64,000 nucleotides of DNA from Aurantimonas marina (GCF_017183135.1 NZ_JADDXW010000011.1:79436-143435), one strand, 5' to 3'. Positions 7,397 to 16,821 are shown, numbered from the stretch's first letter. A program made the numbers and translations. Notes: generated by a model from the sequence alone, not told the origin.

Positions 7397-8644
7397 CTAC
7401 TCCACCACCACCGCCGTCTCCACAACGGCATGCATCAGCACGTTCGCCCCCGCCGTCGCCCATTCCTTGGAGATCTCCTCGGCCTCGTTGTGGGACAGGC
7501 CGTCGACGCAGGGGCACATCACCATCGCCGTCGGCGCGACGCGGTTGATCCAGCAGGCGTCGTGGCCAGCGCCGGAGACGATGTTCCTGTGCGAATAGCC
7601 GAGGCGTTCGGCGGCATCGCGGACGGCCTTGACGCAGTCTTCGTCGAACGTCACGGGGTCGAAATGCCCGACCTCGTCGACCGCGGCGCCGATGTCGAGC
7701 GCCTCGGCGATGGTGTCGATGCCGTCCTCGATGCGCTCGCGCATGGTATCCAGCGTCTCCTTGGAGGGCGAGCGGATGTCGATGGTGAAGACGGCCCGGC
7801 CGGGAATGATGTTGCGCGAGTTGGGGTAGATCTCGGCATGGCCAATCGCGCCGACGGCGTTCGGCTGGTAGTCCATCGCCACCTCGTGAACGAGTTCGGT
7901 GATCCGCGCCATGCCCAGCCCGGCGTTGCGGCGCTTGGGCATCGGTGTCGAGCCGGTGTGGCTCTCGCGGCCGGTCAGCGTCACCTGCAACCAGTAGAGC
8001 CCCTGCCCGTGGGTGACGACGCCGATATCGAGTCCTTCGTCCTCAAGGATCGGCCCCTGCTCGATATGCAGTTCGAAGAACGCCTTCATTCGGCGCGAGC
8101 CGACCGGCTCATCCCCCTCCCAGCCGATCCGCTTCAACTCGTCGCCGAAGCGCTTGCCGCTCGCATCGGTGCGATCCTTGGCCCAAGCCTCGTCATGGAC
8201 ACCGGCGAAGACGCCCGACGCCAGCATCGCCGGGGCGAAGCGGGTGCCCTCCTCGTTCGTCCAGTTGGTGACGACGATCGGATGCTTCGTCTTGATGTTG
8301 AGGTCGTTCAGCGTGCGGATCAGTTCCAGCCCGCCGAGAACGCCGAGGACGCCATCATATTTGCCACCGGTCGGCTGGGTATCGAGATGGCTGCCGACAT
8401 AGACGGGCAGGGCATCCGGGTCGGTGCCCTCGCGCCGCGCGAACATCGTGCCCATGGAATCGACGCCCATTGTGAGCCCGGCGGCCTCACACCAGGACTG
8501 GAACAGGTGCCGTCCCTCACCGTCGGCGTCGGTCAGCGTCTGGCGGTTATTGCCGCCGGCGACACCGGGGCCGATCTTCGCCATTTCCATGATCGAGTCC
8601 CAGAGCCGGTCAGCGTTGATCTGGAGGTTGGAAGCAAGGCTCAT
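7397..8644 (-). CDS. Zn-dependent amidohydrolase, beta-ureidopropionase type
   Basis: A 415-residue M20-family hydrolase of the allantoate amidohydrolase / N-carbamoyl-amino acid hydrolase group. Visible motifs are G-S-H-L-D-T-Q-P (metal site), N-E-E-G-x-R-F (catalytic and metal glutamates), H-I-E-Q-G-P and, near the end, S-G-A-G-H-D-A. Between dihydropyrimidinase and a beta-alanine-type aminotransferase it most likely cleaves N-carbamoyl-beta-alanine to beta-alanine, CO2 and ammonia. The ATG at 8644 is preferred over one four codons upstream because GAGGG lies six bases before it. Confidence 0.9.
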   Translation of the reverse strand: MSLASNLQINADRLWDSIMEMAKIGPGVAGGNNRQTLTDADGEGRHLFQSWCEAAGLTMGVDSMGTMFARREGTDPDALPVYVGSHLDTQPTGGKYDGVLGVLGGLELIRTLNDLNIKTKHPIVVTNWTNEEGTRFAPAMLASGVFAGVHDEAWAKDRTDASGKRFGDELKRIGWEGDEPVGSRRMKAFFELHIEQGPILEDEGLDIGVVTHGQGLYWLQVTLTGRESHTGSTPMPKRRNAGLGMARITELVHEVAMDYQPNAVGAIGHAEIYPNSRNIIPGRAVFTIDIRSPSKETLDTMRERIEDGIDTIAEALDIGAAVDEVGHFDPVTFDEDCVKAVRDAAERLGYSHRNIVSGAGHDACWINRVAPTAMVMCPCVDGLSHNEAEEISKEWATAGANVLMHAVVETAVVVE

Positions 8645-8682
8645 GGAATCCCTCATGTCTGGTCGTCAGCAATGGGCGGTGG

Positions 8683-10011
8683 TCAGTCGAGGCTCTGGAG
8701 AATCCCCCGCAAGGTATCGACGATCTCGCCAATCTGGTCTTCGGAAACCATCAGCGGCGGCGACAGCGCAATGATATCGCCGGTGGTGCGGATCAACAGC
8801 CCCGCTTCATAGGCCTTGAGGAAGGCCGAGAAGGCCCGCTTGGTCGGCCCGCCGGCGATCGGATCGAGCTCGATCGCCGCGATCAGGCCGATCGTGCGGA
8901 TGTCGATGACGTGCGGCTCGCCCTTGAGCGAATGGATCGCGTCGGCCCAGACCGGCTCCAGCGCCCTCGCCCGCTCGAACAGGCCGTCTTCCTTGTAGGT
9001 CTCGATCGTCGCGAGACCCGCTGCGGCCGCGATCGGATTACCCGAATAGGTATAGCCGTGGGCGAACTCGATCAGATGCTCGGCGCCGCCCATGAAGGCG
9101 TCGTGAATAGCGTCCTTCACATAAACGGCGCCCATCGGGATGACCCCGTTGGTCAGGCCCTTGGCGGTCACCATAATGTCCGGCGTCACGCCGAAATAAT
9201 CGGCGGCGAAAGCCGTCCCCATGCGGCCGTATCCGGTGATTACCTCGTCGAAGATCAACAGGATGCCGTGCTGGTCGCAAATCTCGCGCAGCCGCTTCAG
9301 ATAGCCCTTTGGCGGCGGCAAAACGCCGGTCGAACCGGCCACCGGTTCGACGATGACGGCGGCGATGGTCGAGGGATCGTGCAGGGTGGCGATCCGCACC
9401 AGATCCTCGGCGAGTTCGGCGCCATGTTCGGTCTCACCGCGCGAATAGCCGTTGCGCTCCGGGTCGTGGGTATGGCGCATATGGTCGACGCCGGTAAGCA
9501 GCGTGCCGAACATCTTGCGGTTGCCGACGATGCCGCCGACCGAAATGCCTCCGAAATTGACACCGTGATAGCCGCGCTCGCGCCCGATCAGGCGGAACCG
9601 CGCGCCATCGCCCTTGGCGCGGTGATAGGCGAGCGCGATCTTCAGCGCCGTTTCGACCGACTCTGAGCCGGAATTGGTGAAGAACACATGGTCGAGGCCG
9701 GTGGGGGCGATGGCCGCCAGCTTCGAGGCCAGCTCGAAGGCCTTGGGATGGCCCATCTGGAAGGCCGGCGCATAATCGAGCTCGGCCGCCTGACGCTGGA
9801 TCGCCTCGGTAATCTTCGGCCGGCAATGCCCGGCATTGACGCACCACAGGCCCGCTGTACCGTCCAGCACCTGACGCCCGTCCGATGTGGTGTAATGCAT
9901 GTCCTTGGCCGCGACGAACAGACGCGGCGCCTGCTTGAACTGCCGGTTTGCCGTAAATGGCATCCAGAACGCTTCGAGATTGTTGGGGACGATCGTCGCG
10001 TGTTCGTTCAT
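8683..10011 (-). CDS. Omega-amino acid:pyruvate aminotransferase (class III)
   Basis: A 442-residue PLP enzyme. The N-terminal L-E-A-F-W-M-P-F-T-A-N-R pattern, the glycine-rich phosphate site (N-S-G-S-E-S), D-E-V-I-T-G-Y-G-R and the PLP lysine in T-A-K-G-L-T-N-G mark the beta-alanine/omega-amino acid branch. It should transaminate beta-alanine or 3-aminoisobutyrate, the end products of pyrimidine breakdown, with pyruvate. The ATG at 10011 has GGAGGGG at good spacing. It is the first gene of the leftward operon, and a RutR-type operator lies about 55 bases upstream. Confidence 0.92.
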   Translation of the reverse strand: MNEHATIVPNNLEAFWMPFTANRQFKQAPRLFVAAKDMHYTTSDGRQVLDGTAGLWCVNAGHCRPKITEAIQRQAAELDYAPAFQMGHPKAFELASKLAAIAPTGLDHVFFTNSGSESVETALKIALAYHRAKGDGARFRLIGRERGYHGVNFGGISVGGIVGNRKMFGTLLTGVDHMRHTHDPERNGYSRGETEHGAELAEDLVRIATLHDPSTIAAVIVEPVAGSTGVLPPPKGYLKRLREICDQHGILLIFDEVITGYGRMGTAFAADYFGVTPDIMVTAKGLTNGVIPMGAVYVKDAIHDAFMGGAEHLIEFAHGYTYSGNPIAAAAGLATIETYKEDGLFERARALEPVWADAIHSLKGEPHVIDIRTIGLIAAIELDPIAGGPTKRAFSAFLKAYEAGLLIRTTGDIIALSPPLMVSEDQIGEIVDTLRGILQSLD

Positions 10012-10063
10012 CGGCTTGCCCCTCCCGTGGCGCCGATCCATCTATGGAAAGGAGCCGGAAATC

Positions 10064-10079
10064 TTGACTAAATGGTCAA
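10064..10079. promoter_or_regulatory. RutR-type operator between aminotransferase and regulator genes
   Basis: The 16 bases TTGACTAAATGGTCAA match the E. coli RutR consensus TTGACCAnnTGGTCAA at 13 of 14 specified positions. The site lies in the 174-base gap between the divergent aminotransferase and TetR/RutR-like genes, where it could control both directions. Confidence 0.8.
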
Positions 10080-10185
10080 AATGGAGGCTAGAAGCTCGCC
10101 CGGAACGGGTCAAGCGACTTCGCCGCGAAACCGAAATGCAGGATGCGGCGGCGATCGAGAGACGGAAGGACGGCAGGTCTTGGAC

Positions 10186-10848
10186 GTGAAGGTCGCCCAG
10201 CAGGCTTCCGGCGCAGGCGTCGAGGATGACGATCGGCAGCCGACCCGCATTCAGGCGATCAACCGCGAAGTCATTCTGGAAGCGGCCCTGGAGGTTTTCT
10301 CAGTTCATGGGTTTCGTGGCTCGACGGTCGACCAGATCGCGTCCCGCGCGGCGATGTCGAAACCCAATCTTCTTTATTATTTTCGGCGCAAACAGGACAT
10401 CTACCGCGCCGTGCTCGAGCGAACGCTCCGTGACTGGCTGGCGCCGCTGGCGGCGATCGATCCCGCCGGCGATCCGGTCGAGGAACTGCGCCGCTACATT
10501 ACCGAGAAGCTGCGGATGGCGGCCGAACAATCAGCCGCGTCCCGCCTCTTCGCCAACGAAATCCTGGCCGGTGCGCCGGTGATGGGTGGCTTTCTGGAAA
10601 CCACGCTGAAAGACCTGGTCGACGAAAAGGCCGGCATCATCCGCGAATGGGTGGGCCGGGGGCAACTGGCGCCGGTCGACCCCTACCATCTCATCTTCAT
10701 GATCTGGGCGACGACGCAGCATTACGCCGACTTCGATGTGCAGATCCGTGCCGTGATGGGCGATCAGGTCGACCGGCCCGGCTTCCGCGAGCAGGCCGCG
10801 CAGGCCGTCCTGACCCTGGTGCTCAACGGCCTGAAGCCGAGGCCGTAA
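10186..10848 (+). CDS. rutR: TetR family regulator, RutR-like
   Basis: A 220-residue regulator. An N-terminal TetR helix-turn-helix (A-A-L-E-V-F-S, then G-S-T-V-D-Q-I-A, then S-K-P-N-L-L-Y-Y-F) is followed by a ligand domain carrying S-R-L-F-A-N-E-I-L-A-G-A-P and L-A-P-V-D-P-Y-H-L-I-F-M-I-W-A-T-T-Q-H-Y-A-D-F. The latter is close to the corresponding segment of E. coli RutR, which binds uracil or thymine. The GTG at 10186 gives a length near RutR's 212 residues. A TTG two codons upstream is possible, and the frame stays open back to 10072. It is divergent from the pyrimidine operon and probably regulates it. Confidence 0.88.
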   Translation: MKVAQQASGAGVEDDDRQPTRIQAINREVILEAALEVFSVHGFRGSTVDQIASRAAMSKPNLLYYFRRKQDIYRAVLERTLRDWLAPLAAIDPAGDPVEELRRYITEKLRMAAEQSAASRLFANEILAGAPVMGGFLETTLKDLVDEKAGIIREWVGRGQLAPVDPYHLIFMIWATTQHYADFDVQIRAVMGDQVDRPGFREQAAQAVLTLVLNGLKPRP

Positions 10849-10924
10849 CGGCAGTTGCCTGACGCGAGTCTTCGGCCCATGATTGCCGGCGCCGGTGGGC
10901 ACTGGCACCCAAGGAGATCCACTC

Positions 10925-11233
10925 GTGGCCAAGCTGATCGCGCTTTACAAGCATCCGAAGGACCCTGCGGCTTTCGACGCCCATTATGCATCGACCCATG
11001 CACCGCTCGCCAAAACCATCCCGGGGCTCAGGCACTACGACGTCAACGACGGCAAGATCGCCGGCCCCGACGGCGACGCGGGATATCATCTCGTGGCGAC
11101 GCTGACCTTCGACTCGATGGTCGATATCGAAGCGGCTCTTGCCTCGCCGCAGGGGCAGGCCACGGCGGCCGATCTCGGAAACTTCGCCGACGGCGGCGTC
11201 GAATTGCTCATGTTCGACACCAGGGAACTCTGA
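10925..11233 (+). CDS. EthD family protein
   Basis: A 102-residue ferredoxin-like alpha/beta-barrel protein. The L-Y-K-H-P-x-D-P-A-A-F-D-A-H-Y pattern followed by H-A-P-L-A-K-T-I-P-G-L marks EthD. The GTG start at 10925 is preceded by AAGGAGAT at good spacing. EthD proteins accompany various degradative systems but their activity is poorly defined. It follows the rutR-like gene in the same direction, 76 bases on, and may be co-transcribed. Confidence 0.85.
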   Translation: MAKLIALYKHPKDPAAFDAHYASTHAPLAKTIPGLRHYDVNDGKIAGPDGDAGYHLVATLTFDSMVDIEAALASPQGQATAADLGNFADGGVELLMFDTREL

Positions 11234-11275
11234 CGGCTCAAAGACCGGCGAATCGTGCGCGGTCCGGCAGCGCCT

Positions 11276-13711
11276 TCAGGCCGCGACGACGGATTTCTCG
11301 GCGCCGAGCGAAGGATGATCCTTTCCCCATTGGTTGGCGACCTCCATCAGTATCTTGGCCAGTTCCGACGACGGTCTTGGCTTGGAGAAGAAATATCCCT
11401 GCATTTCCCGACAGCCTTCGCCGTACAGGATCTGCATCTGCTCCGGCGTTTCGATGCCCTCGGCGATGACGCTCATGTTGAGCGCCCGCGACAGGCCGAT
11501 GATCGAGCGCACGATGGCGATGTTCTCGGCACGCGCCATGTCGCGGACGAAGGACTGGTCGATCTTGATCTTGTCGAATGGAAAGCGGCTTAGATAGCCA
11601 AGCGAGGAATAGCCGGTCCCGAAGTCATCCATGGAGATCGTCAGCCCCAACCTGCGGAACTCCTTGAGGATCGACAACACCCGGTCGCCTTCGTCCAGGA
11701 ACAGCGATTCGGTCACCTCGATCTGCAGTCGTGGCGGTGCAAGGCCTGATGCTGCCAGAGCGCCGCGAACGTCGTCGACCAGCGTGGGGCTCTTGAACTG
11801 TACCGCCGACAGATTGACCGAGATGGTCAGATTCTCGGGCCATTTGGCCGCTTCGTTGCAAGCGGCATCGAGCGCCCATTTGCCAAGTCGCTCGATCAGG
11901 CCGGTCTCCTCCGCGAGCGGGATGAAAACGGAGGGCGAAACCATGCCGCGTTTGGGATGCTGCCAACGCAGCAGTGCCTCAAAACCGCTGACACGCTTCC
12001 GATCGGTGTCGACGAAAGGCTGATAGAAAAGTTCGAACTGGCCTTCGTCCAAAGCTGTCTGGAGATCGAGTTCCATTTCGCGGCGGCGCTGAAGCTTTTC
12101 GCGCATGGCAGGTCGGAACCGGCGATAGGCACTCCCCGCCTCCTGCTTTGCCTGGTAAAGGGCAAGGTCGCAATTCTGCAGGACGATGTCTGCGCTGGGA
12201 CCCGCCAGTCGTTGACCGGTCCTAATATAGACTGTGCCGACGCTGCCTCTCGCCTCGATCCGTCGACTTTCCACGTCAAACGGTGATTGGAAACTGGCCA
12301 CCAGAGCCGCGGCAAACATATCCGCGTCGCCTGTCCCTCGCACTCCTGGCAAAGCGATCGCGAACTCGTTCCCCCCGAGACGGGAGACCGTCGCCCTGGC
12401 TCCTGAAATTCGCACGAGCCTGTTGCTGCATTCCTTCAAGATCGCGTCGCCGACCGGATGACCGTGGGTATCATTGATCGACTTGAAACCACGGATATCG
12501 ACCACGGCGACCACGAGCCCCCGGCCTTTCGACAACAGCCCGTCGAGCACCTCGGCGAAGTTCTTGCGATTGGGCAGATCGGTCAACCCGTCGTGCCCCG
12601 CCACGTGTTCCAGCCGCCGCGAAATTCGCTGTTTCTCGGTGATATCCTCGAAGGTGATCAAAAGCCCCTTGGCGGTCATTCCGCGGCGCTTCACTTCCAT
12701 GATGGCTCCGCCGACCTCCAGAAGGTCCGTTGCCATCTCGTTTTCACGCAATGGCAGGATCAAGCTGGGATCAGTGAGAAAGGCCCGCGCCGGCGTTCCC
12801 GGCGCCACCTCGCCGAAATGACGGGAAAATACCTGGTTGGAGAGCACCAGACGCTTTTGCCCGTCGAGCATGCAGAGCGCCTGGGTCATATTGTCCAACG
12901 CCGCGCCCAACTGGCTCTCCTGCCGATTGAGCCGCACGGCCATCATGTCCGCCTCGCTCAACATCGTCGTCTCGAGCTCGCGGCAGCGCGCGCCCATTTC
13001 CTCGAGCGCGAGGTGCACGTCGCGCACTTCTCGGGGACCTTTCGGAGAGATCGGGTCGGTCGGCGCACCGCTCGCGAGTTCCCGGGCACGTCGCCCCATC
13101 TCGCGCAGCACTCCCCCGACGGAGCGGGAGAGGAACATCGCAAAACCAAACAAGGCGCCGAAGATGGCAACCAAAGCGACACCGTTGCGCACTCTGGCGC
13201 GTTCGATCTCCCTGGAGGTCTGCGCCCGCAACTCCTTCAAATCAGCGCGCGCGACTGTCACGGCGCCCTCCAGTCCGAGCCACAGGGCGGCGAATTCACG
13301 CCGCACCGCGCCACGCGAGAGGTTCCCGTCGGAGACCTCAATCCGGCTGAGCGGATAGCGCAAGGCACCCACTGCCCTGCGCAAATCCGCTGTCACGTCG
13401 GCGGATAGAACCTCGCGGATATCCGAGAGGATCGAAGAAGCGGCAAGCATGACTTCGCCAGCGCGTTCGCCTTGAAGCCGGTCCTCGTCATTTTCGATGC
13501 CTTTGCCTGCTGCAGACGAAAACCGCGATTGGATCACCGCGGTCTTGTCCTTGGCGATCTCCAGCCGACTCAGCGGGGCAGAGCCCCCCTCGTAGAGTTT
13601 GCGGGCAAGGTCCAGCGAAACCAATTGCGAGTCGTAGGAAAAAGCCGCGAACACAAGCGTCAGAAGGGCGAAGATAAAGCTGCCGAAAAGGAGTCGTAGA
13701 TTGATCGACAT
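11276..13711 (-). CDS. Membrane GGDEF/EAL protein with HAMP and PAS regions
   Basis: An 811-residue c-di-GMP enzyme. Transmembrane helices at about 7-25 and 177-198 frame a periplasmic helical sensor. A HAMP-like linker (about 200-250), a PAS-like region (about 270-360), GGDEF (about 370-535) and EAL (about 550-800) follow. The cyclase signature is G-G-N-E-F (446-450), so the second acidic residue is lost. The EAL site looks intact: E-A-L (578-580), N-L-S (633-635), E-V-T-E-S (665-669), D-D-F-G-T-G-Y-S-S-L (695-704), A-E-G-I-E. It is probably a phosphodiesterase with a weak or regulatory GGDEF domain. The ATG at 13711 is chosen; a GTG seven codons upstream is also open. Confidence 0.9.
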   Translation of the reverse strand: MSINLRLLFGSFIFALLTLVFAAFSYDSQLVSLDLARKLYEGGSAPLSRLEIAKDKTAVIQSRFSSAAGKGIENDEDRLQGERAGEVMLAASSILSDIREVLSADVTADLRRAVGALRYPLSRIEVSDGNLSRGAVRREFAALWLGLEGAVTVARADLKELRAQTSREIERARVRNGVALVAIFGALFGFAMFLSRSVGGVLREMGRRARELASGAPTDPISPKGPREVRDVHLALEEMGARCRELETTMLSEADMMAVRLNRQESQLGAALDNMTQALCMLDGQKRLVLSNQVFSRHFGEVAPGTPARAFLTDPSLILPLRENEMATDLLEVGGAIMEVKRRGMTAKGLLITFEDITEKQRISRRLEHVAGHDGLTDLPNRKNFAEVLDGLLSKGRGLVVAVVDIRGFKSINDTHGHPVGDAILKECSNRLVRISGARATVSRLGGNEFAIALPGVRGTGDADMFAAALVASFQSPFDVESRRIEARGSVGTVYIRTGQRLAGPSADIVLQNCDLALYQAKQEAGSAYRRFRPAMREKLQRRREMELDLQTALDEGQFELFYQPFVDTDRKRVSGFEALLRWQHPKRGMVSPSVFIPLAEETGLIERLGKWALDAACNEAAKWPENLTISVNLSAVQFKSPTLVDDVRGALAASGLAPPRLQIEVTESLFLDEGDRVLSILKEFRRLGLTISMDDFGTGYSSLGYLSRFPFDKIKIDQSFVRDMARAENIAIVRSIIGLSRALNMSVIAEGIETPEQMQILYGEGCREMQGYFFSKPRPSSELAKILMEVANQWGKDHPSLGAEKSVVAA

Positions 13712-14091
13712 CACCACGATAATTCCGTCCACTCCAACGAACCCGAACGGTCTCCCAACAGGAAGCTTCCGAATAGCGGTGACTATGGAGCTGCCAAGTT
13801 ACCGTGGAGTTACGCAATAATCAGCGACATGGGCATATCCCACTGTTTTTTTTATTATCTTCACCCGCACATAGCTCCCGCGTCGGCATTCGCGGCCACA
13901 TTTTAGAATTTCGAATATTTTGATCGCAGCCTGGTAGCGTGCTGCGACCTGATTTCATGAAGGTGATCAAATCCAGTCACTTAGCGCAGAACGCCGGCGC
14001 AGAACCGGTTCCCGTTCGGCTCTTTTGCGCGAGGCACGCAGGTCGCATGTGATCTGATGTCGCAGGTCTGGTGACGCTCGGAGGAGTTCGG
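13712..14091. other. Intergenic stretch without a recognised gene
   Basis: These 380 bases separate the preA stop from the GGDEF/EAL start, both genes reading leftward. The part near 13840-13980 is AT-rich (a T8 run at about 13846-13853) and may hold the promoter of the GGDEF/EAL gene. I see no conserved frame, RNA or clear terminator. Confidence 0.5.
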
Positions 14092-15435
14092 CTATTCGGC
14101 AGCGTCGGGAAGACTGGCCGGTTCCGGTGCGAACTGCATCTGTTCTTTCGCCATCGGATTGTTCGGATGGTTCGTCCAGTTGCCGTATTCGTCGGGGATC
14201 GGCTTCTTCGTGCGCGGGTCTGTACCGGCGACCTTCTCCATGGTGATGCAGTTCTCGACCGGGCAGACATTGACGCACAGATTGCAGCCGACACACTCGG
14301 CGTCGATCACCTCGAAATGCCGCATGCCGTCGACCATCGCCGTGATCGCCTGATGCGACGTATCCTCGCAGGCGATGTGGCAGCGACCGCACTGGATGCA
14401 CAGATCCTGGTCGATCCGCGCCTTGGTGACGTAGTTGAGATTGAGATATTGCCAGTCGGTGACATTGGGAACGGCCCGGCCGCGAAAATCCTCGATCGTG
14501 GCGTAGCCGTTCTCATCCATCCAGTCGGACAGGCCCGACGCCATTTCCTTGACCACCTTGAAACCATAGGTCATCGCCGCCGTGCAGACTTGTACCGTGC
14601 CGCAGCCGAGCGCGATGAATTCGGCCGCGTCGCGCCAATTGGTGATGCCGCCGATGCCGGAAATCGGCAGGCCGCGCGTCTCGGCGTCACGGGCGATCTC
14701 CGCGACCATGTTGAGCGCGATCGGCTTGACCGCCGGACCGCAATAGCCGCCATGCGAGCCCTTGCCGTCGATCGTCGGCGTCGGCGCGAAGTTGTCGAGA
14801 TCGATCGAGGTGATCGACGAAATCGTGTTGATCAACGAAACCGCGTCGGCGCCGCCCTTGTTGGCTGCCCGCGCCGGGTAGCGCACGTCAGTGATATTCG
14901 GCGTCAGCTTGACGATCACCGGCAGCTTCGAGTGCAGCTTGCACCAGCGCGCCACCATCTCGATATATTCAGGCACCTGGCCGACGGCTGAGCCCATGCC
15001 GCGTTCGCTCATACCGTGCGGACAGCCGAAATTCAGCTCCACCCCGTCGGCGCCGGTGTCCTCGACCCGCTTCAGGATCTTCCGCCACGGGGCCTCCTCG
15101 CAGGGCACCATTAGCGAGACGATCATCGCCCGGTCCGGCCAGTTGCGTTTGACCCGGGCAATCTCCTCCAGATTGATGTCGAGCGCCCGATCGGTGATCA
15201 GCTCGATATTATTGAGGCCAAGCAGCCGGCGGTCCGGCCCCCAGATGGCGCCATAGCGCGGGCCATTGACGTTGACGATCGGCGGATCCTCGCCGAGCGT
15301 CTTCCAGACGACGCCGCCCCAGCCCTGCTCGAAGGCGCGCTGGACGTTGTATTCCTTGTCGGTCGGCGGCGCCGAGGCGAGCCAGAACGGGTTAGGCGAC
15401 AATATGCCGAGGAAGGAGGTGCGAAGATCAGCCAT
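14092..15435 (-). CDS. preA: NAD-dependent dihydropyrimidine dehydrogenase subunit PreA
   Basis: 447 residues. The N-terminal dihydroorotate dehydrogenase-like barrel carries the active-site region N-F-G-C-P-H-G-M-S-E-R-G-M-G. The C-terminus has two [4Fe-4S] clusters: C-I-Q-C-G-R-C-H-I-A-C and C-V-G-C-N-L-C-V-N-V-C-P. With PreT it reduces uracil and thymine to the 5,6-dihydro compounds, the first step of the reductive pathway whose later enzymes are encoded at 5-10 kb. It starts 12 bases after the preT stop, so the two are co-transcribed. Confidence 0.95.
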   Translation of the reverse strand: MADLRTSFLGILSPNPFWLASAPPTDKEYNVQRAFEQGWGGVVWKTLGEDPPIVNVNGPRYGAIWGPDRRLLGLNNIELITDRALDINLEEIARVKRNWPDRAMIVSLMVPCEEAPWRKILKRVEDTGADGVELNFGCPHGMSERGMGSAVGQVPEYIEMVARWCKLHSKLPVIVKLTPNITDVRYPARAANKGGADAVSLINTISSITSIDLDNFAPTPTIDGKGSHGGYCGPAVKPIALNMVAEIARDAETRGLPISGIGGITNWRDAAEFIALGCGTVQVCTAAMTYGFKVVKEMASGLSDWMDENGYATIEDFRGRAVPNVTDWQYLNLNYVTKARIDQDLCIQCGRCHIACEDTSHQAITAMVDGMRHFEVIDAECVGCNLCVNVCPVENCITMEKVAGTDPRTKKPIPDEYGNWTNHPNNPMAKEQMQFAPEPASLPDAAE

Positions 15436-15447
15436 GCTATTGTTCCT

Positions 15448-16821
15448 CTATGCCTTCGCGCCTTCGAGCGTCCGGTGGATCGCTTCCGCCGCCACCTTTC
15501 CGTCCTCGACCGCAACGACCGTCAGGTCGTCGCCCTCGGAAATACAGTCGCCGCCGGCCCAGACGCCGGGCAACGAGGTGCGCCGCTCGCCGTCGACCTT
15601 GATGCGGCCGCGCTCAAGCTGAATACCTCCCCCCTCACCATCGACGCCGTCCGGCAGGAAGGCTTGACCGATCGCCTTGAATATCTGGTCGGCCTCGAGC
15701 GTCACCGTCTCCCCCGTCCCCACCAGCCGGCCGTCCTCGGTGCGGGTTCGCTCCAGCTCGATCCCGGTAACATGGCCGCCCTGGGCCAGTATCCGCTTTG
15801 GCTGCAAGTTGCAGCGGATCGCAACGCCGCGGGTCTGCGCGATTTCCTGCTCGTAGCGGGAGGCGTTCATGGCGGTCTGGTCGCGCCTATAGGCGATGGT
15901 CACTTCCTGCGCGCCGAGACCCTTGGCCTGCACGGCCGCGTCGATCGCCGTCATGCCGCCACCGATGACGACGACGCGCCGACCGATCGGCAGCGAGGCG
16001 AGATCGGTGGTCTGACGAAGATCGGCGATCCAGGCAACGGCGTCGGCCGAACCCGCTTGGCTCTCGCCCTCGGTGCCGAGTGCGTTGACGCCAGCAAGGC
16101 CGAGGCCGAGAAATACCGCGTCGAAGTCACGGCGCAGATCCGCGAGATGGATGTCGCGGCCCAACGCCCTGCCGGTTTCGATCGTGATGCCGCCGATATC
16201 GAGGACGAAATCCACTTCGCGCTGGGCAAAGCCCTCTGTCGTCTTGTAGGCGGCGATGCCGTATTCGTTCAGACCGCCAAGTTTTTGCCGGGCGTCGTAC
16301 AATGTGACGTCATGACCATGCATGGCGAGGCGATGGGCGCAGGACAGGCCCGCCGGCCCCGCCCCAACGACCGCGATCCGCTTGCCGGTGAGCGCGGCAC
16401 GGGTGAAGGGGTGCTCGCCCTTGTCCATCAGGACGTCGGTGGCGAAGCGCTGCAGGAGCCCGATCTTGACCGGTTTGCCTTCCGCGATCTCGCGCACGCA
16501 CACTTCTTCGCACAGGGTTTCCGTCGGACAGACGCGGGCGCACATGCCGCCGAGAATGTTCGACGAAAGGATCGTCTTGGCCGCACCGATCGGGTTGCCG
16601 GCCTGGATCTCGCGAATGAACAGCGGAATGTCGATCGAGGTCGGGCAGGCTGTCATGCAGGGCGCGTCGTAGCAGAAATAGCAGCGATCGGCCTCGACCA
16701 CCGCCTCGTGCCTGGCGAGCGGCGGATGGAGTTCGGAAAAATTCGCTTTCAGCGTTTCCGCGTCAAGACGCCTCGCGCCGATATCGGGCCGGATCGGTCG
16801 GGCTTGGTTCATCACGGACAT
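15448..16821 (-). CDS. preT: NAD-dependent dihydropyrimidine dehydrogenase subunit PreT
   Basis: A 457-residue FAD/NAD(P)-binding subunit related to the glutamate synthase small subunit. Near the N-terminus are cysteine motifs C-Y-F-C-Y-D-A-P-C-M-T-A-C-P-T and C-A-R-V-C-P-T for [4Fe-4S] clusters. The FAD motif G-A-G-P-A-G-L-S-C-A-H and the nucleotide motif V-I-G-G-G-M-T-A-I-D follow, and the C-terminal W-A-G-G-D closes the FAD site. It passes electrons from NAD(P)H to PreA. RutR-like sites lie 80-116 bases upstream. Confidence 0.95.
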   Translation of the reverse strand: MSVMNQARPIRPDIGARRLDAETLKANFSELHPPLARHEAVVEADRCYFCYDAPCMTACPTSIDIPLFIREIQAGNPIGAAKTILSSNILGGMCARVCPTETLCEEVCVREIAEGKPVKIGLLQRFATDVLMDKGEHPFTRAALTGKRIAVVGAGPAGLSCAHRLAMHGHDVTLYDARQKLGGLNEYGIAAYKTTEGFAQREVDFVLDIGGITIETGRALGRDIHLADLRRDFDAVFLGLGLAGVNALGTEGESQAGSADAVAWIADLRQTTDLASLPIGRRVVVIGGGMTAIDAAVQAKGLGAQEVTIAYRRDQTAMNASRYEQEIAQTRGVAIRCNLQPKRILAQGGHVTGIELERTRTEDGRLVGTGETVTLEADQIFKAIGQAFLPDGVDGEGGGIQLERGRIKVDGERRTSLPGVWAGGDCISEGDDLTVVAVEDGKVAAEAIHRTLEGAKA

